From: Oceanobacillus halotolerans
GTDB lineage: Bacteria > Bacillota > Bacilli > Bacillales > Amphibacillaceae
Direction of reading: 5' to 3'
DNA: 64,000 bases
NCBI RefSeq assembly: GCF_010993955.1
Contig: NZ_WIXL01000003.1
Span: 1 to 64,000 of the forward strand
Shown here: positions 8,404 to 17,178 of the stretch, piece after piece
How the letters are laid out: every line of letters starts with the position of its first letter
Position numbering within the stretch: position 1 is the stretch's first letter
Made by a program: the position numbers and the translations under genes
Notes under the pieces: generated by a model
The model's database searches: none
The model's input: the letters and a program-made list of their open reading frames with translations, nothing else
Told to the model about the DNA's origin: nothing

Positions 8404-8604
8404 AACATCACCCCCATATCATAATGAAACTATGGCAGTATATGTGTGGAACCAATAATCCGTAATGGACAAATATAATAGATCTTTGAAAAGTTCTATC
8501 TATGAACATAAGACATAAAAAATCTTAGTGAAATTGGGATAGTGTCCATATCATCATTGGATATCTCACATATATTGATAGTAAAGCGATATGGAGGTGT
8601 ACTA

Positions 8605-8715
8605 ATGAGTGAACCAGTTGCAGGGGTTGGATATGGCAGTGGTTTTGCCCTACTAGTTGTATTATTTATCCTACTAATCATTGTAGGTTCTGCATATGTT
8701 GGTTTTGGATATTAA
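8605..8715 (+). CDS. YjcZ-family tiny sporulation membrane protein
   Basis: 36 residues. A short Gly-rich N terminus is followed by the hallmark hydrophobic segment GFALLVVLFILLIIVG (13-28) of the YjcZ/tiny-TM Bacillus family and a short GFGY tail. GGAGGTG precedes the ATG by 8 bases. The family is abundant in spore formers and linked to sporulation; its molecular role is unknown. It is followed closely by a paralogue on the same strand. Confidence 0.88.
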   Translation: MSEPVAGVGYGSGFALLVVLFILLIIVGSAYVGFGY

Positions 8716-8771
8716 CCAACACCTCAGAATAAAAACAAATAACTAAAAATTTAGGTTAGGAGGATTAATTT

Positions 8772-8936
8772 ATGAGTTTTGGATATGGAGCATGTGGCTA
8801 TGGCGCACCAGTAGCAGGAGCTGGATACGGAGCACCAGTAGCAGGAGCAGGAGCTGGCTATGGAGCTGGCGGAGGATTCGCATTAATCGTTGTACTATTC
8901 ATCCTTCTTATCATTGTAGGCGCAGCTTGGCTATAA
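8772..8936 (+). CDS. YjcZ-family sporulation protein with Gly/Ala/Tyr repeats
   Basis: 54 residues. The N-terminal half (1-35) consists of repeated GYGAPVAGAG units. The C-terminal half has the conserved GFALIVVLFILLIIVG helix (35-50) and ends AAWL. TTAGGAGG lies before the ATG. It is a paralogue of the gene at 8605, only 56 bases away, so the two may be co-expressed during sporulation. A perfect hairpin terminates the pair. Confidence 0.9.
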   Translation: MSFGYGACGYGAPVAGAGYGAPVAGAGAGYGAGGGFALIVVLFILLIIVGAAWL

Positions 8937-8962
8937 GATAGAAATATACGCTTTACCAAGTA

Positions 8963-8989
8963 ATGGCAGCCAAATGAATTGGCTGCCAT
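8963..8989 (+). terminator. Hairpin after the yjcZ pair
   Basis: ATGGCAGCCAA (8963-8973) and TTGGCTGCCAT (8979-8989) form a perfect 11-bp stem with a 5-base loop. The downstream sequence has only scattered T, so termination strength is uncertain. Confidence 0.65.
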
Positions 8990-9019
8990 ACCTCTATTCC
9001 ACAAAACACCTCTTTTAGG

Positions 9020-9355
9020 AACAAAAGCGCAAGCGCCTTGATCACCCCCGATTAGAAAACTTGGCTTGTCGCCAAGTGGCGAAAGCCTTAGTTGCACTTA
9101 TGCAGTAAGAAAGTTTTTCTTATCTGCCAAGCATAAGCCAAGCCTCGACGTGGCACTTTTGAGCGTAATGTGGATTGGCTTATGACCTCGAGGGGGTAGG
9201 CGCTGGTCGATGAAAACTCGTGCGTCCTTATGTCTATCGGCACTAGGACGTCAATCGCTCTCACTGGCTAAAATCGTCGCGTCCTGTGACAACGCCAGTA
9301 CTAGGACGTCCTGTCCGTCGAAGCTGGACGTGGCTGTTCCTGTATATGAACAAAA
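9020..9355 (+). repeat. Dispersed repeat R1, copy b
   Basis: Inverted partner of 6715-7040; the two copies enclose about 2 kb with the peptidase and sporulation genes. It begins GAACAAAAGCGCAAGCGCCT and shares all landmarks with the other copies. No coding potential seen. Confidence 0.85.
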
Positions 9356-9384
9356 TAAAGCCAACTTTTTATAGTTTTTTATCT

Positions 9385-9510
9385 TTTTATAAAAACTAAC
9401 ACATTCGCTCGTTCTTAGCGAATGTGTTAGTTTTTCTTATACTTAGAACATTAAAATTTTAGCCACGTCGAATCCACCTCTTAGCTAATATTTTATACTT
9501 TCCTAACGTA
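9385..9510 (+). repeat. Dispersed hairpin repeat R2, copy a
   Basis: AAAACTAACACATTCGCT pairs with AGCGAATGTGTTAGTTTT (18-bp near-perfect palindrome). A second arm pair AAAATTTTAGC / TTAGCTAATATTTT and a CTTTCCTAACGT end follow. Three further copies lie at 18055, 23000 and 33570, all in the same orientation. Confidence 0.85.
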
Positions 9511-9511
9511 C

Positions 9512-9545
9512 AAAAAAAGCGTGCATCTAGATGCACGCTTTTTTA
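9512..9545. terminator. Bidirectional terminator after the UPF0182 gene
   Basis: The palindrome GCGTGCATC-TA-GATGCACGC is flanked by seven A on the left and six T on the right. Confidence 0.92.
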
Positions 9546-12311
9546 TTATTCAACTTCATTTACCTGTTCTTCCATTTCCGTTAACAGTTCTGCTGCTTCT
9601 TGCCAGTTTCCTTGTGATAAGGCTTCTTGGTAAGCGTCAAAAAGATCAGCAAACTCAGTTAGCATTTCCTCTGCATCAGTTATTGGTACAGATTCATCCA
9701 TATCTTCCTGGCCTTCTTCGGTTTCTTCTTGTCCTTCCTCTAATTCATCTGGTAGTTCTGGTTCTTCTACATCCACATTAGGATTGATAATTTCTAGCAT
9801 CCTTTCAAGCGATTTCTCAAATGTCTCTTCCATGACAATGTGATCTTCATACGCTAAGACAACCTGTTTCACCTCTGGAAGAGATGTTTCATTATTTGAT
9901 TCAATATAAATTGGCTCTGCATATAAAACGGTATCCTCAATCGGAATTGCTAATAAATTACCACGTATTACATCTGATCCTCCTTGAGACCATAAATTTA
10001 ATTGTTGTGAAATCACACTGTCTTGGTTAATACGGTTCTCAATTTGCTGTGGACCGTAGATGTTTCGTTGTTTTGGAAAACGATAGACAAATAATTCACC
10101 ATAATTTTCTCCATCATTTCGTACCCCCATCCATGCAATCATGTTTTGGCGATTTTTAGGGGTGTATGGCATCATTAAAATAAACTCTTCTTCCTCATAT
10201 TCAGGTAACTTCATCGTAATATAATATGGTTCCATCTCAATGTCTTCGTTAAAATATTTTTCCGTTGGGAACTGCCACGTGTCTTCCCGATTATAAAACA
10301 CTTCTAAGTTAGACATATGGTAAACACCATACATGGAAGATTGAATCGAGAATAGATCAACTGGATATCTGAAATGTGCTTCTATATCAGCTGGTATATC
10401 TTCTGTAAACAGATCTGGAAAAATCGACTGATAGGTTTGTAATAATGGATCATCAGGATCAACAACATAAAAATCAACTTCACCAGTATAGGCATCCACT
10501 GAAACTTTTACCGAATTACGGATATAATTCACATTCCCATCATGTGCTTCAGAATATGGGTACCGTTCAGCTGTTAAATAAGCATCAATGATCCATGTGA
10601 GTGATCCATCATCACGTACCACAATATATGGGTCGTTATCATAGTCCAAAAATGGAGCGATTCGGTTGACACGATCCATAATATTTCGCGTTGCAAGTAA
10701 TTCACTTTCATCATTAATTTGATCTGATACAAACATACGGAATGAACCTTCATCTATTGCAAACAAAAGTCTATTGATCCCAGTTAATGGGATACCCGCA
10801 TTTGCATCATAACGTGTAGACATATTTTCATCCCCAGAAGGGTAATCAAATTCATCTACTTCACTTTTTACAACTACATTTTGATAAGATTCTTCCCCAA
10901 AATAGATTTGTGGTTTTTCAACATCCATTACTCCTTGAGGTGGTAAATCCTTAATCATATACTCTGGTTGTCCCTGGGCAGTCACCTCATTCACGTCACT
11001 CATGGCAACCCCATAACCATGTGTATAGCGTAATGTGCGGTTAACCCATGTTTGCGCTTGAGAAGGAAGGTTTTCCATACTTAATTCCCTTGCGCCAAGA
11101 AAGACTTGTTCATATTCCCCATCGACTTCATAACGATCAACATCGACATCATTAAATTGATAGTAGGACCGTATAGTTTGAATCTGATTATAAACATCTA
11201 ATAGTGGTCTTACATCGTTAATACGTACATTATTGATGGTTAATTCATTTTGTTCTACAATGTCCTCATCTAGAGAGGCATCACCACTGAGCTCTTTTTC
11301 CTCAATTTGATCAAGGTCATATGCTGCTCTTGTGTAGTTCAAATTTTGTTCTAAATAAGGCGTTTCTCTAGAAAACTCATTCGGAGACACGACAAAGTTC
11401 TGAACGACCACAGAAGTTATTTGTCCACCTATTAGTAGCACGACATATGCAATAACAGGGATAACCATTGCATTTAGTTTTCCCCTACTGAGAGCAACAA
11501 TCATCCAAATACTACCAATAACAGCAACTGCTGCTAATACATAAGCTGCAGGAATATTAATCAATTTATCCGTATAACTTAAGCCGTACACAACACTCTC
11601 TTGAAATAAATTTACTTTATTGGTCAGCAATGTTCCATATGGTTCTAATAAATGATGTCCAGCTAGTAATATACCAATTATGCCAAGAGTCATCCCCATA
11701 TGCCACTGTGCTGATCGGCTTAATCGGTACATATGAAAGACGGAATAAGCACCTACTTCTAATAATAATGTAAGAATACTTAAACCTAACAATACAAACA
11801 CGATAAAGCGTAAGAACGGTAATAAAAATACATAAAATGAGATATCTAGATTAAAATGTGGATCGGTTTCCCCGAATGAAGCATAATTTAATACTTTTAA
11901 TGCAGGTTCCCAGCCGAATCCTTGTATTACCGAACTACCAATTAACCCTATAAATAGACCAATAGCAGCGATAATTGCATTACTTATTTTACGGCTTAAA
12001 ATGATTTTTGGTAGTTGATGTTCATCAAAATGGCTTAAATAAGAACGACGAATCCAAAAAAACGTAAAGTATGTTACACCAAAAAATAGGACAAACCCTA
12101 TAACACCTAATAAGACTTTACTTCCTAAGATCGTTGTAAACACAGAACCAAATCCAATTGTGTCCATCCATATATAATCTGTGACATAGTTTAAAACAAA
12201 TAATCCAATGATTAATAGAAAGATAATAATTCCGACGATATAGCCTAGAAAGCGGAATCGTTTCTTCCATCGTTCCACCTGTTGTTCCGATATATTATCT
12301 CCAAAATCCAA
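9546..12311 (-). CDS. UPF0182 family large membrane protein
   Basis: 921 residues from the TTG at 12311. The N-terminal third has about seven hydrophobic helices (roughly 20-310), such as GIIIFLLIIGLFVLNYV and VIPVIAYVVLLIGGQ. A long soluble, presumably extracytoplasmic region follows, with typical UPF0182 stretches (RYTHGYGV, DLPPQG, PYIVVRDDGSLTWI). A Glu-rich tail (about 830-921) ends the protein. The family (COG1615) is widespread and of unknown function. GGGGGG sits 7 bases before TTG; an ATG at 12350 has no ribosome site. Single gene with its own terminator. Confidence 0.9.
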   Translation of the reverse strand: MDFGDNISEQQVERWKKRFRFLGYIVGIIIFLLIIGLFVLNYVTDYIWMDTIGFGSVFTTILGSKVLLGVIGFVLFFGVTYFTFFWIRRSYLSHFDEHQLPKIILSRKISNAIIAAIGLFIGLIGSSVIQGFGWEPALKVLNYASFGETDPHFNLDISFYVFLLPFLRFIVFVLLGLSILTLLLEVGAYSVFHMYRLSRSAQWHMGMTLGIIGILLAGHHLLEPYGTLLTNKVNLFQESVVYGLSYTDKLINIPAAYVLAAVAVIGSIWMIVALSRGKLNAMVIPVIAYVVLLIGGQITSVVVQNFVVSPNEFSRETPYLEQNLNYTRAAYDLDQIEEKELSGDASLDEDIVEQNELTINNVRINDVRPLLDVYNQIQTIRSYYQFNDVDVDRYEVDGEYEQVFLGARELSMENLPSQAQTWVNRTLRYTHGYGVAMSDVNEVTAQGQPEYMIKDLPPQGVMDVEKPQIYFGEESYQNVVVKSEVDEFDYPSGDENMSTRYDANAGIPLTGINRLLFAIDEGSFRMFVSDQINDESELLATRNIMDRVNRIAPFLDYDNDPYIVVRDDGSLTWIIDAYLTAERYPYSEAHDGNVNYIRNSVKVSVDAYTGEVDFYVVDPDDPLLQTYQSIFPDLFTEDIPADIEAHFRYPVDLFSIQSSMYGVYHMSNLEVFYNREDTWQFPTEKYFNEDIEMEPYYITMKLPEYEEEEFILMMPYTPKNRQNMIAWMGVRNDGENYGELFVYRFPKQRNIYGPQQIENRINQDSVISQQLNLWSQGGSDVIRGNLLAIPIEDTVLYAEPIYIESNNETSLPEVKQVVLAYEDHIVMEETFEKSLERMLEIINPNVDVEEPELPDELEEGQEETEEGQEDMDESVPITDAEEMLTEFADLFDAYQEALSQGNWQEAAELLTEMEEQVNEVE

Positions 12312-12359
12312 AATAGACCCCCCTATAATTCTTTCATTATGGTAAAGCATAACTTACTC

Positions 12360-12617
12360 GGTTGATTTTTCAACCCCTGCTAGTGCTGACGTTATCATAG
12401 GACGTGATAATCTTAGTCCGTTTGACAGTTAACACGTAATATATCTATCATACCAGAAATTTAGAAAACTTTCTTTTATCTATACGTATTGAGTGAAGAA
12501 TGGTTTCAAATTTTTTTATAAAGTAAAAGAAATAAACTAGTGAATGGATAGGTGTAGATAAACTAATTTGAAAACCTATATAATAAAGGTAAGCATTAAG
12601 ACAGTGGAGGCTAAACA
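12360..12617. other. Intergenic region with a repeat fragment
   Basis: 12371-12440 carries CTAGTGCTGACG and ends in CAGTTAACACGT, words shared with the dispersed repeats at 7110 and 20090. The rest is AT-rich, with a TATAAT at about 12580 that could serve the regulator gene starting at 12618. No gene is seen. Confidence 0.45.
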
Positions 12618-13763
12618 ATGATTGACTTACAACTGAACGAACGTACCTTTTCGATTTCTTATGAGAATGAAACCATACAACTACTTCGAAAGGAATTTTT
12701 ACTCTTCTCCTATTTATATAAAAACAAAGGACAATCATTCACTCGTAATGAATTGCTTGATGCGGTGTGGAAGCTTGAAACACCAAGTGACCGAACAGTG
12801 GATGACCATATATATCGTCTGCGTAAGAAGCTAGGAGATTGGGAACATCTTTTCTTTATTGAGACTGTTAAAGGATATGGATATCGTTTATTGATTCATG
12901 ACGAAACGGACAAAAATTCTCACCCAATGCTTAGTGATAAAGAATTTGGTGAACAAACAAGAAAATTATTTCATTTATATTATTTGTACGGTCAAGGAAC
13001 AGCACTCCATACACTAACAACTACCAAATCGCTTGGTTTTCCTATTACCAATGAACAAAAAATATACCTTACCTTGCTAAAAGGTGATTTTAAAACAATC
13101 GTTGAAACTGATACATTTCCACAATCGCAAAAGATGTTCATGATTTTGTACTTATACTCCTATGTTGAAACAGACCTTCACAAAGTAATTGTTAAATTGG
13201 AAGCTGCACTTGATAAACGACTTTTACCAGAACATCTCAAGTCTGAAATCGAGTGGTTCAACTTGCCATTTGTCTATCTCCAAACTAATCAAGTAAAACG
13301 TGCCATTGCTTTAGTAAATACTGCTAAGAACCATGTATCGACACCAGAACATGGCTACTATCCGTTATTAACCCTTCTAGAAACGATGATTTTTTTGCAA
13401 ATAAGAAATCTAGATGCGGTAAAGGAAAACATGAAGTTAATGGAAAACTTTTTCAAGCAACGACCATATCAGCGTGAACTTGGATTATTCACCATTTTAG
13501 AAGGTCTTTATGACATCGTAACGACCTCTAAACACATACCAGGACAAAAATTAATAAATAAAGGATTAGATATTATTGCAAATTCACGACATACCTACTA
13601 CTTTCTCTTTGCATATAAGGTAATCAATCATTTTCTGGAAATTTATGATAGTAATAGTACATTGCGAAATGACTACAAAAAGATGGAGAACAAGTTTTTT
13701 CAGGATCATCAATTGTTCCATTTAACACCCGAAATAACAAAGCAAGTAAATTCTTTTGTCTGA
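12618..13763 (+). CDS. OmpR-type winged-helix regulator without receiver domain
   Basis: 381 residues. The N-terminal OmpR/PhoB-type DNA-binding domain (about 5-93) shows FTRNELLDAVW, DRTVDDHIYRLRKKL and IETVKGYGYRL. The remaining 280 residues are all-helical, with repeated Leu/Tyr-rich helices suggesting TPR-like repeats, which may sense a ligand or partner. There is no receiver domain or transmembrane helix, unlike classical response regulators or ToxR. GGAGG lies 10 bases before ATG. It lies 58 bases upstream of an MFS transporter on the same strand and probably controls it; the signal is unknown. Confidence 0.8.
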   Translation: MIDLQLNERTFSISYENETIQLLRKEFLLFSYLYKNKGQSFTRNELLDAVWKLETPSDRTVDDHIYRLRKKLGDWEHLFFIETVKGYGYRLLIHDETDKNSHPMLSDKEFGEQTRKLFHLYYLYGQGTALHTLTTTKSLGFPITNEQKIYLTLLKGDFKTIVETDTFPQSQKMFMILYLYSYVETDLHKVIVKLEAALDKRLLPEHLKSEIEWFNLPFVYLQTNQVKRAIALVNTAKNHVSTPEHGYYPLLTLLETMIFLQIRNLDAVKENMKLMENFFKQRPYQRELGLFTILEGLYDIVTTSKHIPGQKLINKGLDIIANSRHTYYFLFAYKVINHFLEIYDSNSTLRNDYKKMENKFFQDHQLFHLTPEITKQVNSFV

Positions 13764-13821
13764 TATTCCTCTGACATACATTCCTTATGCTAAAGATAAC
13801 ACGATATAGGGGATGAAAATA

Positions 13822-15084
13822 ATGAAAGAAACAGACAATAAAATACTATCTATCTGGAAAAATAAAGCATTTTTGAAGCTTTTTAGCTCGTATTCCATTT
13901 CTGTGATGGGACAATTTTTCGACATGATTGCTATTATTCTACTATTTACGTATACATGGGAATCCGAACCCTTATTGATCTCACTCATTCCCATTATGTA
14001 TGCTCTGCCATCAGCATTATTTAGTCAATTTATTGGAATTATTGTTGACCAAGGCAAAAAGATAAACCTTATGCTCATCGCTGATATACTCACAGCAATC
14101 TTAACATTATTACTCATCTTTATCGAAAATCCGTACATCGTCTTAGGGATCCTATTATTGCGAGGAACGGTTGTTACCATACACTTTCCAGCACAACAGG
14201 CAGTCATTCAACAAATCGTCGAAAAGGACCTTATTTTAAAAGCTGTTACCTTAAACGGGACGGTTAATCAATTATCCAAAATCATTGGTCCATTTTTAGG
14301 AGCAACTTTAGCCGCTGCCATTTCACCGAAGGCTAGCTTAGCTGTTTATGTTATTGCACTTCTTTTATCTGTCTGTTTTCTTCTTTATTCCCTTCGACAT
14401 ATCGACGAAAATGAAACAGTCGAAATTGCTGCCACATATAAAGAGAAGACTACTTTTTTTGCCATTTGGAAAGATGGATGGAAACTATTATGGAACGCAA
14501 AAGTTCTATTTGTTAGTTTCCTATTTACACTAACTGGTTTTACTGCCATTCAGTTGGTGGATGTCCAATTTGCAGTTTTGTTCCGAAATTTCGCCGCCGA
14601 TGAGCCTTCGCTACTTGGATGGAGTATGTCAACCGTTGGATTAGGAGCAGTAATTGTCATGATTGCATTAAACAGCGTAAAGACGATTAATTCTTATGGT
14701 TGGATATTAGGTGGAAGTATTTTATTAATTGGATTAGGTTTTAGTCTTTTAGGATTTATGCAACCAGGAATGCATTATGTTTGGCCAATAATGGCATGTT
14801 TTGTGGTAGGAATGGGAACAGGATTATTTAGTGTTGGCTTTAGCTATCTTTTACAAAAAGAAAGTCCTGAAGGCAAAATTGGGCAACTGTCTGGATTATA
14901 TAATTCTGTTACTGGTTTCATTCTACTTATTGCACCAATTACTGGTGGTATCATTGTACAGTGGCTCGGAGTTACACTAACTTTCCAACTAATTGGAATC
15001 TGTATCAGCGTGATCGGTATGAGTGGAATTGTTTTTCAACGTATACTATGGAAGACTTATAATAATACACATAATTATATGTAA
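13822..15084 (+). CDS. MFS transporter, probable exporter
   Basis: 420 residues with about 12 transmembrane helices, of the MFS group that includes macrolide-type exporters (MefA/YkuC-like). FSSYSISVMGQFFDM occupies helix 1, then IGIIVDQGKKINLMLIADI forms the conserved loop 2-3, and LNGTVNQLSKIIGPFLGA lies in helix 5. Located in the cell membrane; substrate unknown. The start at 13822 is preferred over 13813 because AGGGG is 9 bases upstream of the former and touches the latter. Likely co-transcribed with the winged-helix regulator. Confidence 0.85.
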   Translation: MKETDNKILSIWKNKAFLKLFSSYSISVMGQFFDMIAIILLFTYTWESEPLLISLIPIMYALPSALFSQFIGIIVDQGKKINLMLIADILTAILTLLLIFIENPYIVLGILLLRGTVVTIHFPAQQAVIQQIVEKDLILKAVTLNGTVNQLSKIIGPFLGATLAAAISPKASLAVYVIALLLSVCFLLYSLRHIDENETVEIAATYKEKTTFFAIWKDGWKLLWNAKVLFVSFLFTLTGFTAIQLVDVQFAVLFRNFAADEPSLLGWSMSTVGLGAVIVMIALNSVKTINSYGWILGGSILLIGLGFSLLGFMQPGMHYVWPIMACFVVGMGTGLFSVGFSYLLQKESPEGKIGQLSGLYNSVTGFILLIAPITGGIIVQWLGVTLTFQLIGICISVIGMSGIVFQRILWKTYNNTHNYM

Positions 15085-15089
15085 GCTAA

Positions 15090-15131
15090 AGAAAAAACCT
15101 AAGTCTACTCGTGTTAGACTTAGGTTTTTTT
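15090..15131. terminator. Bidirectional terminator
   Basis: AAAAAACCTAAGTCTA pairs with TAGACTTAGGTTTTTT, serving the convergent transporter and XRE-cupin genes. Confidence 0.92.
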
Positions 15132-15777
15132 ATCTATAATATCTCTCTATAAAAATCGTTAATACCTTTGCACCTTCATTATCAACAGGCACAAACAGAT
15201 GTGGGTTTTCACCTTTAAAATATGCGGTATCCCCTTTTTCCATCTGATGTTCTTCTCCATCGTAATATAATAAAATAGATCCTTCTAAAATATAAATAAA
15301 CTCATCTTGGGAATGTGTATATGCATCAACACGATAATTAGCATCTTTCGGAGTAACATATACAATGGTAGGTTCAATATTTGAAAAACGTGACCGATTT
15401 GCAAGCAATTCAAAGGAATACCCCATATTTTCATCGCCTACTTTAAATTGACGTTTCGTTTTAGGGAGGACCATTATATCTGTTTCAGGGTGGCCATCTA
15501 ATACCCAAGATAAAGGCACATCTAGTACCTCAGAGATTTTCGATAATGTTGCTACAGCTGATGATGTTTGACCATTTTCAATTTTTGATAAAAGGCTTTT
15601 TGATATGCCACATTCATCTGCTACTTGTTGTTGTGTTTTTTTATGTCGCATGCGTGCTTCTTTTATTTTTTGTCCGATATGTTGAATATCTATTGGGATC
15701 TCCCCTTTCTTGACCGTACTATGAATGGTTATATAATAGAATAGTATAGGGAACTCGTCAAGAAAAGGATTGTACAT
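15130..15777 (-). CDS. XRE-family regulator with C-terminal cupin
   Basis: HTH (about 33-88 in this reading: IGQKIKEARMRHKKTQQQVAD, SKSLLSKIENG) followed by a cupin (about 140-212: AYTHSQDEFIYILEGSILL, GDTAYFKGENPH). This layout is typical of regulators of amino-acid, polyamine or detoxification genes. The start is uncertain. The only ATG is at 15777, with no ribosome site. A strong AAAGGGGAG sits 6 bases before an in-frame ATA at 15693, directly ahead of the HTH, and homologues normally begin there, giving 187 residues. It lies next to the HMG-CoA lyase gene (24 bases), which it may control. Confidence 0.85.
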   Translation of the reverse strand: MYNPFLDEFPILFYYITIHSTVKKGEIPIDIQHIGQKIKEARMRHKKTQQQVADECGISKSLLSKIENGQTSSAVATLSKISEVLDVPLSWVLDGHPETDIMVLPKTKRQFKVGDENMGYSFELLANRSRFSNIEPTIVYVTPKDANYRVDAYTHSQDEFIYILEGSILLYYDGEEHQMEKGDTAYFKGENPHLFVPVDNEGAKVLTIFIERYYR

Positions 15778-15800
15778 TGTGTGGATAATAGAAGAGACTC

Positions 15801-16706
15801 CTATTCTTGTGCTGCATAATAGGTAAGCGATTTACTTGGTAAGGCTTTCCCTAGCTTTTCTTGCATATAGAAGGCACTCTGTTGAATTTTTCTCTCTTGT
15901 ATACCAGTTTTTATTCCCATCCCATGCATTAAATATAATACATCATTTGTTGCCACATTTCCCGCTGCACCTGGTGCATATGGACAACCACCTAGTCCTC
16001 CTACTGAACTATCAAAACGCGTAATACCATACTTCATCGATGTCATAATATTGGCGATTGCCATCCCCCTTGTATCATGATAATGCATTATAATTTTCTC
16101 CTTTGGATAACGCTTTAAAATTTCTTCTAGCAATTGTTCTACTTGAGAAGGCACCGCAGTCCCAATTGTATCGCCTAAGGAAATATCATCAACACCCGCC
16201 TCTAGTAAAGTATCACATACATAGATCACTTGAGATGGAGAAATATTTCCTTCATACGGACAATCAAACACAGTAGAAACATACCCAGTTACATGCTTAT
16301 TTGCATTTTTCGCCTCTGATATAACTCCTCGTAAAACTGGAAAGGTATCGGCAATAGTTTTGTTGATATTTTTCTTGTTGTGTGTTTCACTTGCAGACAT
16401 AAAAACTGACGCAGCATCTATACCTGCTTCTAAAGCTAATTCCAGTCCTTTTTGATTTGGCACAAGAGCAGAATAGCGAACCTGTGGATTTCGTTTAATT
16501 CGTTTTCCTACTTCATATGCATCTGATAATTGCGGCACCCATTTCGGATGAACGAAAGAAGAATATTCAATTTCCTTTACCCCAGAGTCTGAAAGCATAT
16601 TAATAAATCGTACCTTATCTTCAGTGGAAACCTGTCTCTTTTCATTTTGCAAGCCATCTCTCGGTCCAACCTCTTTCAACTGAACAAAATTTGGCCAACG
16701 TCCCAT
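15801..16706 (-). CDS. mvaB: Hydroxymethylglutaryl-CoA lyase
   Basis: 301 residues, the usual length. Splits HMG-CoA to acetyl-CoA and acetoacetate, the last step of leucine breakdown. TIM-barrel signature VGPRDGLQNE near the N terminus, metal ligands in MHYHDTRGM, and the flexible loop with catalytic Cys in GGLGGCPYAPGAAGN, which separates it from homocitrate-type synthases. AAAGGGGGTAGGG lies before the ATG at 16706. No other leucine-pathway gene is nearby. It has a TTGACG/TATACT promoter overlapped by a palindrome; the downstream XRE-cupin gene is probably in the same operon. Confidence 0.9.
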   Translation of the reverse strand: MGRWPNFVQLKEVGPRDGLQNEKRQVSTEDKVRFINMLSDSGVKEIEYSSFVHPKWVPQLSDAYEVGKRIKRNPQVRYSALVPNQKGLELALEAGIDAASVFMSASETHNKKNINKTIADTFPVLRGVISEAKNANKHVTGYVSTVFDCPYEGNISPSQVIYVCDTLLEAGVDDISLGDTIGTAVPSQVEQLLEEILKRYPKEKIIMHYHDTRGMAIANIMTSMKYGITRFDSSVGGLGGCPYAPGAAGNVATNDVLYLMHGMGIKTGIQERKIQQSAFYMQEKLGKALPSKSLTYYAAQE

Positions 16707-16809
16707 TTCCCTACCCCCTTTGGTGGACTTGTTATGACATAACAAGTTTTTTTCACTTTCCATACCTAAATTAATGCATAGTACATCTTATTCAATTGTG
16801 TTTCTAATT

Positions 16810-16826
16810 ATTCAACAATGTTGAAT
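16810..16826 (-). promoter_or_regulatory. Palindromic operator candidate for mvaB
   Basis: ATTCAACA-a-TGTTGAAT, perfect 8-bp arms, ends two bases from the -10 box of the mvaB promoter, at the expected start-point. The XRE-cupin protein encoded next to mvaB is the obvious, unproven ligand. Confidence 0.6.
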
Positions 16827-16828
16827 AT

Positions 16829-16858
16829 AGTATATAATAAATATTCCGAAAACGTCAA
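16829..16858 (-). promoter_or_regulatory. Sigma-A promoter of mvaB
   Basis: Minus strand: -35 TTGACG (16853-16858), 18-base spacer, -10 TATACT (16829-16834). Confidence 0.65.
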
Positions 16859-16894
16859 TATTATTGGTTTGGACAAAAGTGGTGAGGCCTTGAA

Positions 16895-17115
16895 CACCCT
16901 CGACAAGCATAAGACGAGCCATAATGTGCGCATTTTATGACCTTGATGAGAAATGACTTATGACCTCGAGGGGGAGGTGCTGGACGTGGAAAACTCGTGT
17001 ATCCTTATGTCTATCGGCACTAGGACATCCTATCTGTCTTACTGGCTAAAACCGTCACGTCAATCACAACAACAGTACTAGGACTCCTGTCTGTCGGAGC
17101 AGAATGTATCCTTTA
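16895..17115 (+). repeat. Dispersed repeat R1, copy c (diverged, shorter)
   Basis: Shares CTTATGACCTCGAGGGGG, TATGTCTATCGGCACTAGGAC and ACTGGCTAAAA with copies a, b and d but lacks the left third and has many substitutions. It fills the mvaB to RlpA-like gap; no gene is seen here. Confidence 0.75.
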
Positions 17116-17130
17116 CTGAAAGTGAGCGTT

Positions 17131-17164
17131 ACAAAAAAAGTCACCTGCCAAAATGGTCAGGTGG
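17131..17164 (-). terminator. Terminator of the RlpA-like gene
   Basis: CACCTG-c-CA / TG-g-CAGGTG type hairpin at 17142-17164, followed on the minus strand by seven T. Confidence 0.85.
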
Positions 17165-17178
17165 ATAGAACCCTTTCG

